This document shows, piece after piece, positions 7,885-16,399 of a stretch of DNA of 28,406 bases. The stretch's first letter is position 1. Each line of letters begins with the position of its first letter. The stretch covers positions 1-28,406 of the forward strand of contig CAYWVK010000005.1 of assembly GCA_964461865.1 (NCBI GenBank), read 5' to 3'. This DNA comes from CAYWVK01 sp964461865. GTDB taxonomy: Bacteria; Patescibacteriota; Microgenomatia; Levybacterales; UBA12049. The position numbers and the translations under genes were made by a program. The notes beneath the pieces are model-generated. The model worked only from the letters and a program-made list of their open reading frames with translations. It was not told the origin of the DNA and made no database searches.

Positions 7885-8633
7885 ATTATCAAATAAACAT
7901 AGGGTGGTTATATCCTGATTTAATGAACACATATGGAGATAGCGGCAACATAGTAGCCCTTAAAAAAAGATGTGAATGGAGAGGGATAAAAATAAATATT
8001 AAAAAACTTAACTGCGGATTCAATAAGGAAACACTTAATGATGTTGATTTCTTGTTTATGGGCGGTGCTCAGGACAAACAGCAAAAAATCGTTGCTAATG
8101 ATATAAGAGAAAAAAGAGATAAGCTTAAAGATTTGATTGAAAACAACATTCCGGGTCTTTTTATATGTGGAGCCTATCAATTCTTAGGAAATTACTATAA
8201 AGAAAAAGATGGATCAGTAATAAACTGTTTAAAAATTATAGATATTTACACTGACAATAAAATAGCTGATAAGAGATTAATTGGCGACATTGCGATAAAT
8301 ACTCTCCTACCGATTGAAAATAAAAGACTATTGGGCTTTGAAAATCATGGAGGAAAAACATTTCTTGGGAAAAATTTAAAACCATTAGGAACAGTAATTA
8401 AGGGATATGGAAATAATGGATTAGACAATACAGAGGGTGTTATTTATAAAAACGTTATTTGTACCTATATGCACGGACCAATACTACCTATTAACCCTGA
8501 TCTTACTGATTATTTAATAGAATTAGCATTAAAAACTAAGTACAAAGAAGAAATAATTCTTAAAAAGATAGAAAATTTTACAGAAGAAGAAGCAAGAAAG
8601 ATGATTGCCTCAAGACTTGATATTGTTTTATAA
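7881..8633 (+). CDS. gatD: Lipid II isoglutaminyl synthase, glutamine amidotransferase subunit GatD
   Basis: GatD hydrolyses glutamine and passes ammonia to MurT for amidation of lipid II. The 250-residue protein begins with IGWLYPDLMNTYGDSGN, a signature of the CobB/CobQ-like GatD family, has MGGAQDKQQ, the nucleophile Cys96 in GLFICGAYQ, and His198 in YMHGPILP. The third triad residue comes from MurT, as known in Staphylococcus aureus. A stand-alone cobyric acid synthase function is unlikely because of the small size and the overlapping murT. It is followed after seven bases by gatC; the similar gene names reflect different enzymes (wall versus tRNA amidation). Confidence 0.95.
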   Translation: MNYQINIGWLYPDLMNTYGDSGNIVALKKRCEWRGIKINIKKLNCGFNKETLNDVDFLFMGGAQDKQQKIVANDIREKRDKLKDLIENNIPGLFICGAYQFLGNYYKEKDGSVINCLKIIDIYTDNKIADKRLIGDIAINTLLPIENKRLLGFENHGGKTFLGKNLKPLGTVIKGYGNNGLDNTEGVIYKNVICTYMHGPILPINPDLTDYLIELALKTKYKEEIILKKIENFTEEEARKMIASRLDIVL

Positions 8634-8640
8634 TAACTTT

Positions 8641-8931
8641 GTGATAATAAACATACTTCAGATTGCTAAGCTAGCAAAAATAGAAATTAAAAAAGAAGAA
8701 ACTAAAAAACTTCAGGAACAATTAAGTAAAATTTTAGATTATATTGAAAAACTTAATAAACTTGATACAAAAAAAGTTGAACAGACAAGTCAAGTTACAG
8801 GACTAGAGAATATAAAAAGAAAGGATAACATCTTTTCCTCGTTATCTCAAAATGAAGCCTTATCCAATACCAAAAGTAAAAAAAATAATTTCTTTTCAGT
8901 AAAGGCTATATTTGAACAAAATGAACATTAA
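8641..8931 (+). CDS. gatC: Aspartyl/glutamyl-tRNA amidotransferase subunit C
   Basis: GatC is the small subunit that wraps around and stabilises the GatA-GatB complex. The GTG at 8641 gives 96 residues, the normal family length, starting with the helix INILQIAKLAKIEIKKEE and continuing with LSKILDYIEKLNKLDT and a VEQTSQV segment, all typical of GatC. Earlier in-frame TTG codons (8605, 8617) would overlap gatD and add residues unlike the family, so they are rejected. The GTG start has no Shine-Dalgarno site and lies seven bases after the gatD stop. It overlaps gatA by 11 bases. Confidence 0.9.
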   Translation: MIINILQIAKLAKIEIKKEETKKLQEQLSKILDYIEKLNKLDTKKVEQTSQVTGLENIKRKDNIFSSLSQNEALSNTKSKKNNFFSVKAIFEQNEH

Positions 8932-10330
8932 TAATTTAGATATTTTAAAAACAAAAAAAGAATTAAAGAATAAAACATTCAGTTGTGAAGAGTTAACAAA
9001 TGAATACTTAAAAAGAGCAAAAAAACTCAATGAAAAATTAAATGCATTTATCACAATATCTCAAAAAGAGGCTATTAATGATGCAAAAAAAGCTGATATT
9101 AAAATAAGTGAAAATAAAGACTTACCGCTTCTTGGAATTCCTATAGCCCTAAAAGATTTATTTGTTACAAAAGGAATAAGAACAACTGCTTCATCAAAAT
9201 TACTTGATGAATATATTCCGCAATATAATGCTACGGTGGTTCAAAAATTAAAAAATGCCGGAGCAGTAATAATTGGAAAATTAAATTGTGATGCGTGGGC
9301 ACACGGGTCAAGCGGAGAAAATTCAGATTTTGGTCCAACTAAAAATCCTTGGGATACATCACTGATTCCAGGAGGTTCAAGCAGTGGTTCTAGTGTATCT
9401 GTTTCAGCAAATATGTGTCTTGCTTCAACAGGAACTGATACGGGTGGCTCAATAAGACTTCCTGCTAGCTTTTGTAACGTCGTTGGGCTTAAACCAACCT
9501 ATGGAAGAGTGAGTAGATATGGAATTATTGCTATGGCCTCATCGCTTGATTCAATTGGACACTTTACAAAAACAGTTAAAGATTCAGCACTTTTTTTTAA
9601 CACAACAGCTGGAAAAGATATGTTCGATGCAACAACATCTCCGTTAAAAGTTGATGACTACATAAAAAGTATTGATAAAAAAATAGACGGATTAAAAATT
9701 GGAATTCCAAAAGAATATTTTGATAAGGGATTAGATATAAATATAAAAAATACGGTAATGAAGGCTATAAACGAATATGTAAAGCTAGGAGCAAAGGTTA
9801 TTGAAATATCGCTACCACACACAGAGTATGCTATAGCCTGCTATTACATAATTCAGTCTGCTGAGGTTTCATCAAATCTAGCAAGATATGATGGAATAAG
9901 ATACGGAAAATCAAGGGAATTTTTTAATGACGAAGCAAAAAGAAGAATATTACTTGGAACATTTACATTATCAGCCGGATATTACGATTCATATTACAAA
10001 AAAGCAATGCAGGTAAGAACCTTAATTAAAAAAGACTTTGACGATGCTTTTAAAATAGTTGATGTAATTATGTCACCTGTATCCCCTACGATGCCATGGA
10101 AAATAGGAGAAAAGAAAAACGATCCATTAAAAATGTATTTATCCGATATTTTTACGGTTACTGCTAATCTAGCAGGAATTCCAGGATTATCAATACCAAT
10201 TGGTTTTCATAACGGCTTACCAATAGGCATGCAAATACTAGGCCCACATTTTTCAGAAAAACTCCTTTTTAATGTCGGAAATGCTTATGAAGAATTACAC
10301 GATTGGGCAGAAAAGGAGCCAAAAGTATGA
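8921..10330 (+). CDS. gatA: Aspartyl/glutamyl-tRNA amidotransferase subunit A
   Basis: GatA is the amidase subunit that releases ammonia from glutamine (or asparagine) for conversion of Glu-tRNA(Gln) and/or Asp-tRNA(Asn). From the ATG at 8921 the protein has 469 residues. The amidase signature is intact: Lys78 in ALKDLFVTKG, the serine cluster GGSSSGSS at 151-158 supplying the cis-serine, and GTDTGGS at 171-177 supplying the nucleophile, followed by PTYGRVSRYG. A TTG at 8912 would add three residues and is less likely. The gene overlaps gatC by 11 and gatB by four bases, so the three subunits are probably made by coupled translation. Confidence 0.96.
   Translation: MNINNLDILKTKKELKNKTFSCEELTNEYLKRAKKLNEKLNAFITISQKEAINDAKKADIKISENKDLPLLGIPIALKDLFVTKGIRTTASSKLLDEYIPQYNATVVQKLKNAGAVIIGKLNCDAWAHGSSGENSDFGPTKNPWDTSLIPGGSSSGSSVSVSANMCLASTGTDTGGSIRLPASFCNVVGLKPTYGRVSRYGIIAMASSLDSIGHFTKTVKDSALFFNTTAGKDMFDATTSPLKVDDYIKSIDKKIDGLKIGIPKEYFDKGLDINIKNTVMKAINEYVKLGAKVIEISLPHTEYAIACYYIIQSAEVSSNLARYDGIRYGKSREFFNDEAKRRILLGTFTLSAGYYDSYYKKAMQVRTLIKKDFDDAFKIVDVIMSPVSPTMPWKIGEKKNDPLKMYLSDIFTVTANLAGIPGLSIPIGFHNGLPIGMQILGPHFSEKLLFNVGNAYEELHDWAEKEPKV
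10311..10318 (+). promoter_or_regulatory. Ribosome binding site of gatB
   Basis: AAAAGGAG eight bases before the ATG at 10327, within the end of gatA. It decides the gatB start over the in-frame TTG at 10303. Confidence 0.65.
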
Positions 10331-11643
10331 AATTTAAACCGGTTATCGGACTAGAGGTACACGTTGAACTTATGGCTAAATCTAAAATGTTTTGTAGCTG
10401 TAATGCAGATTATTTTGGTAAAAAGCCCAACACTCATACGTGTCCTGTTTGCTTGGGGTTACCGGGTGCTCTACCGGTTCCAAATGAAACAGCAATTAAA
10501 TATTGTAGATTAGTTGGCTTAGCTCTTGGTTGCAAGCTTAATCTGTTTTCAAAATTTGATCGAAAAAATTATTTTTACCCTGATCTTCCTAAGGGTTATC
10601 AAATTTCGCAATATGATATACCGTTCTGCGAAAACGGGTATATTGAAGTTGGAAAAAATAATAAAAAAATAAGAATTAAAAGAGTGCACATGGAAGAAGA
10701 TACGGGCAAACTGATACATAATGGAGATCAAACACTAATTGATTTTAATAGAAGCGGCGTGCCTTTAGTTGAGATAGTAACAGAGCCGGATTTTGAATCA
10801 GCCGATGAAGTTGTCTTATATCTTAAAGAATTACAACAAATCGTTAGATTTTTAAATGTTTCAAGTGCAAGCATGGAAAAAGGTGAGATGAGACTTGAAC
10901 CAAATATTTCTTTAAGAAACATTAACTGTGATGAATTACCAAAATATAAGGTTGAAGTAAAAAATATTAATTCATTCGCATTTGTTAAAAAAGCAATAGA
11001 CTTTGAGCTAAAAAGACAAGAGGAAATATTAACTAAAGGAGAAGCACCGGTTCAGGAAACAAGAGGATTTAACGAATCAAAACAACAAACCTTTTCCCAG
11101 CGGTCAAAAGAAGAAGCTCATGATTACAGGTATTTTCCAGAGCCTGATATTCCCCCATTATTAATTTCTAAAAACGAAATTAATAATTTAAAAGAATCTC
11201 TTTTGGAAATGCCAAAAAAAATGCTTAATAGATTTATTAGCGAATACACACTTACCTACTATGATGCTGAAATTTTAACAAGAGACTTATCAATTGCTAA
11301 ATATTTTGAAGAAGCTGTTACTGTTGGAAAAAAGGAAAACATCTTACCAAAGCAAATTGCAAATTTTATAATCAATAAAAAAATAGATTTGAAAAAAACG
11401 TCTTCTTTTCAATTAATTGACGACATTGCAAAAAGCGGAAAAAACGATGATTACAACGAAGATGAATTAAACAATATTATAAAAAATGTTATAAAAGAAA
11501 ATGCTAAAGCAGCAAATGATTACAAAAATGGCAAAGAACAGGCAATAATGTTTTTAGTTGGTCAAGTTTTAAGAAGATTGGGTAAAAAAATAAATATAGA
11601 AATTATAAAAAAAAGATTGGAGGAAAAAATAAAAAATGCCTGA
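10327..11643 (+). CDS. gatB: Aspartyl/glutamyl-tRNA amidotransferase subunit B
   Basis: GatB is the kinase and tRNA-binding subunit that phosphorylates the misacylated Glu or Asp and amidates it with ammonia from GatA. From the ATG at 10327 the protein has 438 residues, somewhat shorter than the common 470-480. The start KPVIGLEVHVEL is the family signature; Cys23, Cys25, Cys39 and Cys42 form the expected zinc site (ending CPVCLGLPGALP). MEEDTGKLIH, DFNRSGVPLVEIVTEPD, MEKGEMRLEPNIS and DYRYFPEPDIPP follow. The C-terminal helical and YqeY-like tail is present but compact. Start choice rests on the family start and the Shine-Dalgarno site; the ATG overlaps the gatA stop. Confidence 0.96.
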   Translation: MKFKPVIGLEVHVELMAKSKMFCSCNADYFGKKPNTHTCPVCLGLPGALPVPNETAIKYCRLVGLALGCKLNLFSKFDRKNYFYPDLPKGYQISQYDIPFCENGYIEVGKNNKKIRIKRVHMEEDTGKLIHNGDQTLIDFNRSGVPLVEIVTEPDFESADEVVLYLKELQQIVRFLNVSSASMEKGEMRLEPNISLRNINCDELPKYKVEVKNINSFAFVKKAIDFELKRQEEILTKGEAPVQETRGFNESKQQTFSQRSKEEAHDYRYFPEPDIPPLLISKNEINNLKESLLEMPKKMLNRFISEYTLTYYDAEILTRDLSIAKYFEEAVTVGKKENILPKQIANFIINKKIDLKKTSSFQLIDDIAKSGKNDDYNEDELNNIIKNVIKENAKAANDYKNGKEQAIMFLVGQVLRRLGKKINIEIIKKRLEEKIKNA

Positions 11644-12361
11644 AGGACAAGAGCAACAAAAACCAAACATCGAACCAATAAGAAAAAGTAAAAGCCCGAG
11701 AATACAAAAATTTGTTGAACAAAAAAAAGCTCAAATTACAAGTAACTATCCAGAAAGATTTAATGAATACGAATTAAATCAAATGGCAAGAGACAGAGTT
11801 GCTGATATACTAAGAACAAGAAAACAAGAGCAGGAAAAAAATCATAAGGATCACTTAACAGGTATTTATAATCGTGCAGGTTTTTATGAAAATGTACAAA
11901 GAGAACTTGGAAAAATGGAAAAAGATATAAAAAACGGTATTCAAAGAAAAGCAGTTGTATTTTTTCTTGATGCAGACGAACTAAAAATAATAAATGACAC
12001 TCAGGGACATGAAGAAGGAGATAAGCATCTTAAAACAATTGCAGAAATAATCTCAACTTCAAGCAGAACGGGAAATGACCAAAGAACTAGGGATATTTGT
12101 GCGAGATTGGGAGGAGACGAATTTGTAATATTTGTATCTGACGCTGGGATTGATGATATTTTCCCTTTTTGGAATAAATTAAATAGTTGCTTTAATGAAA
12201 AAAATATCAAGATATCTGCTGGAGTAAGTGAGGTAAACATCGACGAACCGGAAATATCCGTTCAACATGCAGATAAAGCTATGTATCATGCAAAGCAAAT
12301 AGGAAAAAAAACCGGGGAGAATACAATGATTAAATATAATCAGTTAAAAACTGCAGAATAA
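11636..12361 (+). CDS. GGDEF-domain diguanylate cyclase, soluble
   Basis: GGDEF enzymes join two GTP molecules into the second messenger c-di-GMP. The 241-residue product has a charged, probably helical N-terminal region (1 to about 70) without a recognisable sensor or membrane helix, then a complete catalytic domain: DHLTGIYNRAGF (72-83), FFLDADELKIINDTQGH (109-125) with a metal-binding Asp, and the active-site loop GGDEF (159-163). Exactly five residues before it is RTRD (150-153), the RxxD inhibitory site that binds product. The C-terminal HADKAMYHAKQIGK is also typical. It overlaps gatB by eight bases and lies one base before dnaE. A GGAGG site (11619-11623) is 12 bases upstream of the ATG, a long spacing. 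Catalytic activity is predicted; input signal and target are unknown. Confidence 0.9.
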   Translation: MPEGQEQQKPNIEPIRKSKSPRIQKFVEQKKAQITSNYPERFNEYELNQMARDRVADILRTRKQEQEKNHKDHLTGIYNRAGFYENVQRELGKMEKDIKNGIQRKAVVFFLDADELKIINDTQGHEEGDKHLKTIAEIISTSSRTGNDQRTRDICARLGGDEFVIFVSDAGIDDIFPFWNKLNSCFNEKNIKISAGVSEVNIDEPEISVQHADKAMYHAKQIGKKTGENTMIKYNQLKTAE

Positions 12362-12362
12362 T

Positions 12363-15300
12363 ATGTCGGATTTTATTCATTTACATAATCACACAGAGTA
12401 TTCGCTGCTTGATGGACTAGCAAAAGTTAAGGAAATGGCAAAAAGAGCCAGAGAGCTTGATATGGACGCTCTAGCCATTACAGACCACGGAAACATGTAT
12501 GGGGTTGTTAATTTTTATAAAGCTTGTATAGAGGAGGGAATTAAACCTATTATAGGGTGCGAGATTTATATGAGTAAGCGATCTAGACATGATAAAGTAA
12601 GTGGCCTTGATTCGGATTCAACTCACCTTGTGCTTCTTGCCAAGAATCTTCAGGGATACAAAAATCTAATGAAAATTGTATCCATTGCGCATCTTGAAGG
12701 ATTTTATTATAAACCGCGTGCGGATTTAGAAGTATTAGAAAAATATTCAGAAGGATTAATTTGTCTAACAGCTTGTATTAGGGGTTTTATAGCAAACCCT
12801 ATTTTAGAAAACGACGAAAAAGAGGCAACTGACAGAATTAAGGCATTACATAAAATTTTCCCTCAAGATCATTTATATTTGGAAATTCAAAAACACACTA
12901 ATCTTAAAGAACAAGAAATTGTTAATAAAAAACTAATTGATTATTCAAAAAAATTCGGCATTCCACTTGTTGCTACAAATGATAATCACTTTATTTATCC
13001 TGAAGACGCAGAAGCCCAAAATGCTTTAATGTGTATACAAATGCAAACAACTGTTGATGAAAAAAATAAAAAATTATCCAATAAATCTCTTTCTGATATA
13101 TACATGAGGTCACAGGAAGAAATGAAAGGATTATTTATTCAAAATACAGATGCAATTGAAAACACAGCTAAAATAGCAGAGATGTGCAACGTTGAACTAT
13201 CGCTTGGAAAATGGATAATGCCAATTTTTAATGTTCCTGGAGGAAATACTCCGGCAGAATATATTCAAAAAAAAGTTAATGAAGGAATTAAAACAAGATA
13301 TAAATTAATCACAAAAGAAATAACAGATCGAGTGGACTACGAACTGTCTATTATCTTAAAAAAGGGTTACGAAACATACATACTAATCGTTGCGGATTTT
13401 GTTAATTGGGCTAAATCACAAGGAATAACAGTAGGCCCTGGAAGAGGATCAAATGCAGGATCTATTATTTCTTATGCCTTGGGAATTTCAGATGTCGATC
13501 CCCTATTTTTTAAATTACCTTTTGAAAGATTTTTAAATCCAATGAGACCATCTCCTCCTGACATCGATCTGGATTTTGCCGACAACAGACGAGATGAAGT
13601 TATTGATTATGTAACAAAAAAATACGGAAAGGACAAAGTAGCACAAATAATAACATTTGGAACTATCGAAGCAAGAGGTTCGGTTAGGGATACCGGAAGA
13701 GTTTTGGGATATCCATATTCTATTCCAGATAGGATATCAAAAATGATTCCTGCTGGTTGGCAAGGACACGCAATGACAATTGATAAAGCACTTGAGCAAA
13801 GCTCAGAGCTTAAAATTGCTTACACTACTGAATCTGATACGAAAAAAATTATTGATCTTGCCAGAAAAGTAGAAGGCGTTGCGCGTCACGCTTCAGTACA
13901 CGCAGCAGGGGTTGTGATTGCAGATAAAGATATTAGAGAATATACCCCACTTCAAAAAGAACCAAACGGAGAAAAAATTATTACCCAATACGATATGTAT
14001 TCCGTAGGTGAAGACGGAGTCGGTCTATTAAAGATTGATTTTTTAGGGCTTAGAAATTTAACGATTATTCAGGAATCTCTAAGATTTATAAATGAGAATC
14101 GCGGTAAAAAAATTGATTTTGCAAATATTTCTTTTGAAGACAAAAAAACTTATGAATTACTTTCATCCGGAGAAACAACAGGTATCTTTCAGCTTGAATC
14201 TGCAGGCATGAGAAGATATATCAAGGAATTAAAACCAACGTCAATATTTGATCTTCAAGCAATGGTAGCACTGTATAGACCAGGCCCAATGGCAAACATA
14301 CCGGAATTTATTAAAAGAAAACATAACCCATCCTTAATTACCTATCCTGATGAAAGATTAAAAGAAGTACTTAAGGAATCTTATGGAATTATTACCTTTC
14401 AAGACGACTTACTGTTAACAGCAATAAATGTTGCGGGATATTCATGGTTAGAAGCTGATAAATTAAGAAAAGCCGTGGGGAAGAAAATTCCTTCGGAAAT
14501 GAAAAAACAACACGATAAATTTATTGAAGGTTGCGTAGCAAGGGGCATGAACAAAAAAAACGCTGAAAACCTTTGGATTCAATTCGAGCCTTTTGCAGGA
14601 TATGGCTTTGGAAAAGCGCATGCTGCTTGTTACGCAACAATCGCATTTAGAACAGCATATTTAAAAGCTCACTACCCTGTTGAATTTATGACTGCTCTTT
14701 TAACCGCTGAATCAAGAGGAAGTACGGGATCAATTAAAGATGAAAAAATTGCACAAGCAGTTGCAGAATGTAAAAAACTAAATATTCAAATTCTTCAACC
14801 TGATATTAATAAATCCGATGCTGATTTCTCAATAGAAAATGGAACAAAAATAAGATTTGGCTTATCAGCTATAAAAAATGTCGGCGCCGCAGCAATTAAA
14901 ACTATTATTTCAGCGAGGGAAAACGGTAACTTTAAAACATTTGATGATTTTGCTTCAAGAGTAGATTTATCTACTGTAAATAAAAAAACAATGGAAAGCT
15001 TAATTAAAGCCGGGGCTATGGACACATTTGGATCAAGAGCTTATCTATTAATCGAATATCCCCAGATTGTTCAAAAAATAGCAAAAAAACAAAAAGAAGA
15101 TGTAAAAGGACAAACTAGTCTTTTTGGTGAGCGTAGTTTTGAAAATGAGCCCAAAAAAAACGTCGATGTTGAAGATTTTTCAGAAAACGAAAAATTAGCA
15201 TTTGAAAAAGAGTTTTTAGGATTTTATTTAACCTCTCACCCTCAGCTACATAATCTAGAAAAAATAAAATCATTGATTACACATCAAATTGAATTACTTC

Positions 15301-15569
15301 CAGAAGAAATTGAAGGATCAACGGTAATAGTAGGTGGATTAATAGAAAACATAAAAAAAATATTCACTAAAAAGAACAATAGCGAAATGGCCTTTTTAAG
15401 CCTTAGCGATGAAAAAGGATTGGTTGTTGAGTCGGTTATTTTTCCCAAAATTTATGATAGATACAAAAGTATTCTAAATAAGGAGTCTGTGATAAGCATT
15501 AAGGGAAGATTAGATGTCAAAAATGATAAACCAATAATTATCGCTGAAAAAATAACATTAATAGAGTAA
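12363..15569 (+). CDS. dnaE: DNA polymerase III subunit alpha
   Basis: DnaE is the catalytic subunit of the replicative polymerase. The 1068-residue protein begins with a PHP domain (FIHLHNHTEYSLLDG at 4-18, ITDHGNMYG, TNDNHFI), whose metal ligands look largely kept, so it may still bind metal or proofread, unlike the degraded E. coli domain. The polymerase core has GPGRGSNAGSIISYALG, PDIDLDFAD with Asp402 and Asp404, and LKIDFLGLRNL with Asp559. A sliding-clamp binding pentapeptide QTSLF is at 917-921. The C-terminal end (about 975-1068) is an OB-fold domain. It is somewhat shorter than E. coli DnaE (1160). It is the last gene of the polX operon and starts one base after the GGDEF gene without a ribosome site. 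Confidence 0.98.
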   Translation: MSDFIHLHNHTEYSLLDGLAKVKEMAKRARELDMDALAITDHGNMYGVVNFYKACIEEGIKPIIGCEIYMSKRSRHDKVSGLDSDSTHLVLLAKNLQGYKNLMKIVSIAHLEGFYYKPRADLEVLEKYSEGLICLTACIRGFIANPILENDEKEATDRIKALHKIFPQDHLYLEIQKHTNLKEQEIVNKKLIDYSKKFGIPLVATNDNHFIYPEDAEAQNALMCIQMQTTVDEKNKKLSNKSLSDIYMRSQEEMKGLFIQNTDAIENTAKIAEMCNVELSLGKWIMPIFNVPGGNTPAEYIQKKVNEGIKTRYKLITKEITDRVDYELSIILKKGYETYILIVADFVNWAKSQGITVGPGRGSNAGSIISYALGISDVDPLFFKLPFERFLNPMRPSPPDIDLDFADNRRDEVIDYVTKKYGKDKVAQIITFGTIEARGSVRDTGRVLGYPYSIPDRISKMIPAGWQGHAMTIDKALEQSSELKIAYTTESDTKKIIDLARKVEGVARHASVHAAGVVIADKDIREYTPLQKEPNGEKIITQYDMYSVGEDGVGLLKIDFLGLRNLTIIQESLRFINENRGKKIDFANISFEDKKTYELLSSGETTGIFQLESAGMRRYIKELKPTSIFDLQAMVALYRPGPMANIPEFIKRKHNPSLITYPDERLKEVLKESYGIITFQDDLLLTAINVAGYSWLEADKLRKAVGKKIPSEMKKQHDKFIEGCVARGMNKKNAENLWIQFEPFAGYGFGKAHAACYATIAFRTAYLKAHYPVEFMTALLTAESRGSTGSIKDEKIAQAVAECKKLNIQILQPDINKSDADFSIENGTKIRFGLSAIKNVGAAAIKTIISARENGNFKTFDDFASRVDLSTVNKKTMESLIKAGAMDTFGSRAYLLIEYPQIVQKIAKKQKEDVKGQTSLFGERSFENEPKKNVDVEDFSENEKLAFEKEFLGFYLTSHPQLHNLEKIKSLITHQIELLPEEIEGSTVIVGGLIENIKKIFTKKNNSEMAFLSLSDEKGLVVESVIFPKIYDRYKSILNKESVISIKGRLDVKNDKPIIIAEKITLIE

Positions 15570-15577
15570 TTTTCTTA

Positions 15578-15606
15578 TTGACTTAGGCTAAATCAGCAAT
15601 TAAAAT
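15578..15606 (+). promoter_or_regulatory. Promoter of the ATP synthase operon (short-leader type)
   Basis: TTGACT (15578-15583), a 17-base spacer and TAAAAT (15601-15606), five of six matches in both boxes. The -10 box ends 11 bases before the atpB ATG, so the leader would be about five bases, too short for a Shine-Dalgarno site, and none is present. Confidence 0.75.
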
Positions 15607-15617
15607 ATATAGTATAG

Positions 15618-16394
15618 ATGGTTTCGTTCGCAGCAGAGCCGATCTTTAGGATTGGCTCATTTTCAATTACAAATACATTAATTAATACACTTTTAATTGA
15701 CGCGGTGTTAATAGCCGTTTGTGTTTTTGCCTCTAAAAAATTTAGCTATATCCCAGGGAAAATTCAAATGATTTTTGAAATTATAGTTAAAACATTCTAC
15801 GATTTAATTGAGCAAATTGCTCCAAAAAGAACACATTTAATATTTCCCTTTGTCGTGACCTTTTTTTTGTTTATTTTACTGATAAATTGGAGCGGTCTTC
15901 TCCCGGGAGTAGGAACAATTGGAATATTTGAACAACATCACGGAGAAAAAGTACTTGTTCCTTTAGTAAGAGGAGCTACTAGCGATATCAATCTTACATT
16001 AGCCTTGGCATTAATATCAGCTGTAGCAACACACGTATTAAGTATTAAACTTACGGGAATCAAAGATTATTTAAGTCGCTTCTTTTCCATAAACCCAATT
16101 AACCTGTTTGTCGGTATATTAGAACTTATATCAGAAATTACCAAAGTAATATCTTTGTCGTTTAGGTTATTTGGAAATATTTTTGCAGGAGAAGTAGTTT
16201 TAATTACAGTATCCGGTATGTTTGCATTTCTCTTCCCTCTTCCTTTTATGCTACTAGAGGTAATTGTCGGACTCGTCCAAGCGTTAGTTTTTGCCATGTT
16301 AACAATGGCTTTTATGGGAATACTAACTACACCGCATCACGCCAGCGAACATGCTAAAGATAATGATAAAATAGTAAAGAAAGTAAGGAGGTGA
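15618..16394 (+). CDS. atpB: F1Fo ATP synthase subunit a
   Basis: Subunit a forms the proton half-channels of the membrane Fo sector. The 258-residue protein has five to six membrane helices and the family start EPIFRIGSFSITNT. The essential arginine is Arg183 in SLSFRLFGNIFAGE, and Gln221-Ala-Leu-Val-Phe in the last helix is also conserved. The stretch from about 100 to 120 is a periplasmic-side loop of average length. It is the first gene of an eight-gene atp operon without atpI. The promoter is so close that the mRNA should be nearly leaderless. Its last bases carry the atpE ribosome site. Confidence 0.96.
   Translation: MVSFAAEPIFRIGSFSITNTLINTLLIDAVLIAVCVFASKKFSYIPGKIQMIFEIIVKTFYDLIEQIAPKRTHLIFPFVVTFFLFILLINWSGLLPGVGTIGIFEQHHGEKVLVPLVRGATSDINLTLALALISAVATHVLSIKLTGIKDYLSRFFSINPINLFVGILELISEITKVISLSFRLFGNIFAGEVVLITVSGMFAFLFPLPFMLLEVIVGLVQALVFAMLTMAFMGILTTPHHASEHAKDNDKIVKKVRR
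16385..16394 (+). promoter_or_regulatory. Strong ribosome binding site of atpE
   Basis: AAGGAGGTGA is a full-length match to the anti-Shine-Dalgarno sequence and includes the atpB stop codon. The GGAGG core ends eight bases before the ATG at 16400, which is therefore preferred over the in-frame GTG at 16391 inside the site. High initiation fits the multi-copy c ring. Confidence 0.85.
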
Positions 16395-16399
16395 GTCGC

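Noticed and set aside
8605..8640. TTG starts for gatC at 8605 or 8617
   Set aside because: They lie within gatD and add residues foreign to GatC; GTG at 8641 gives the normal start and length.
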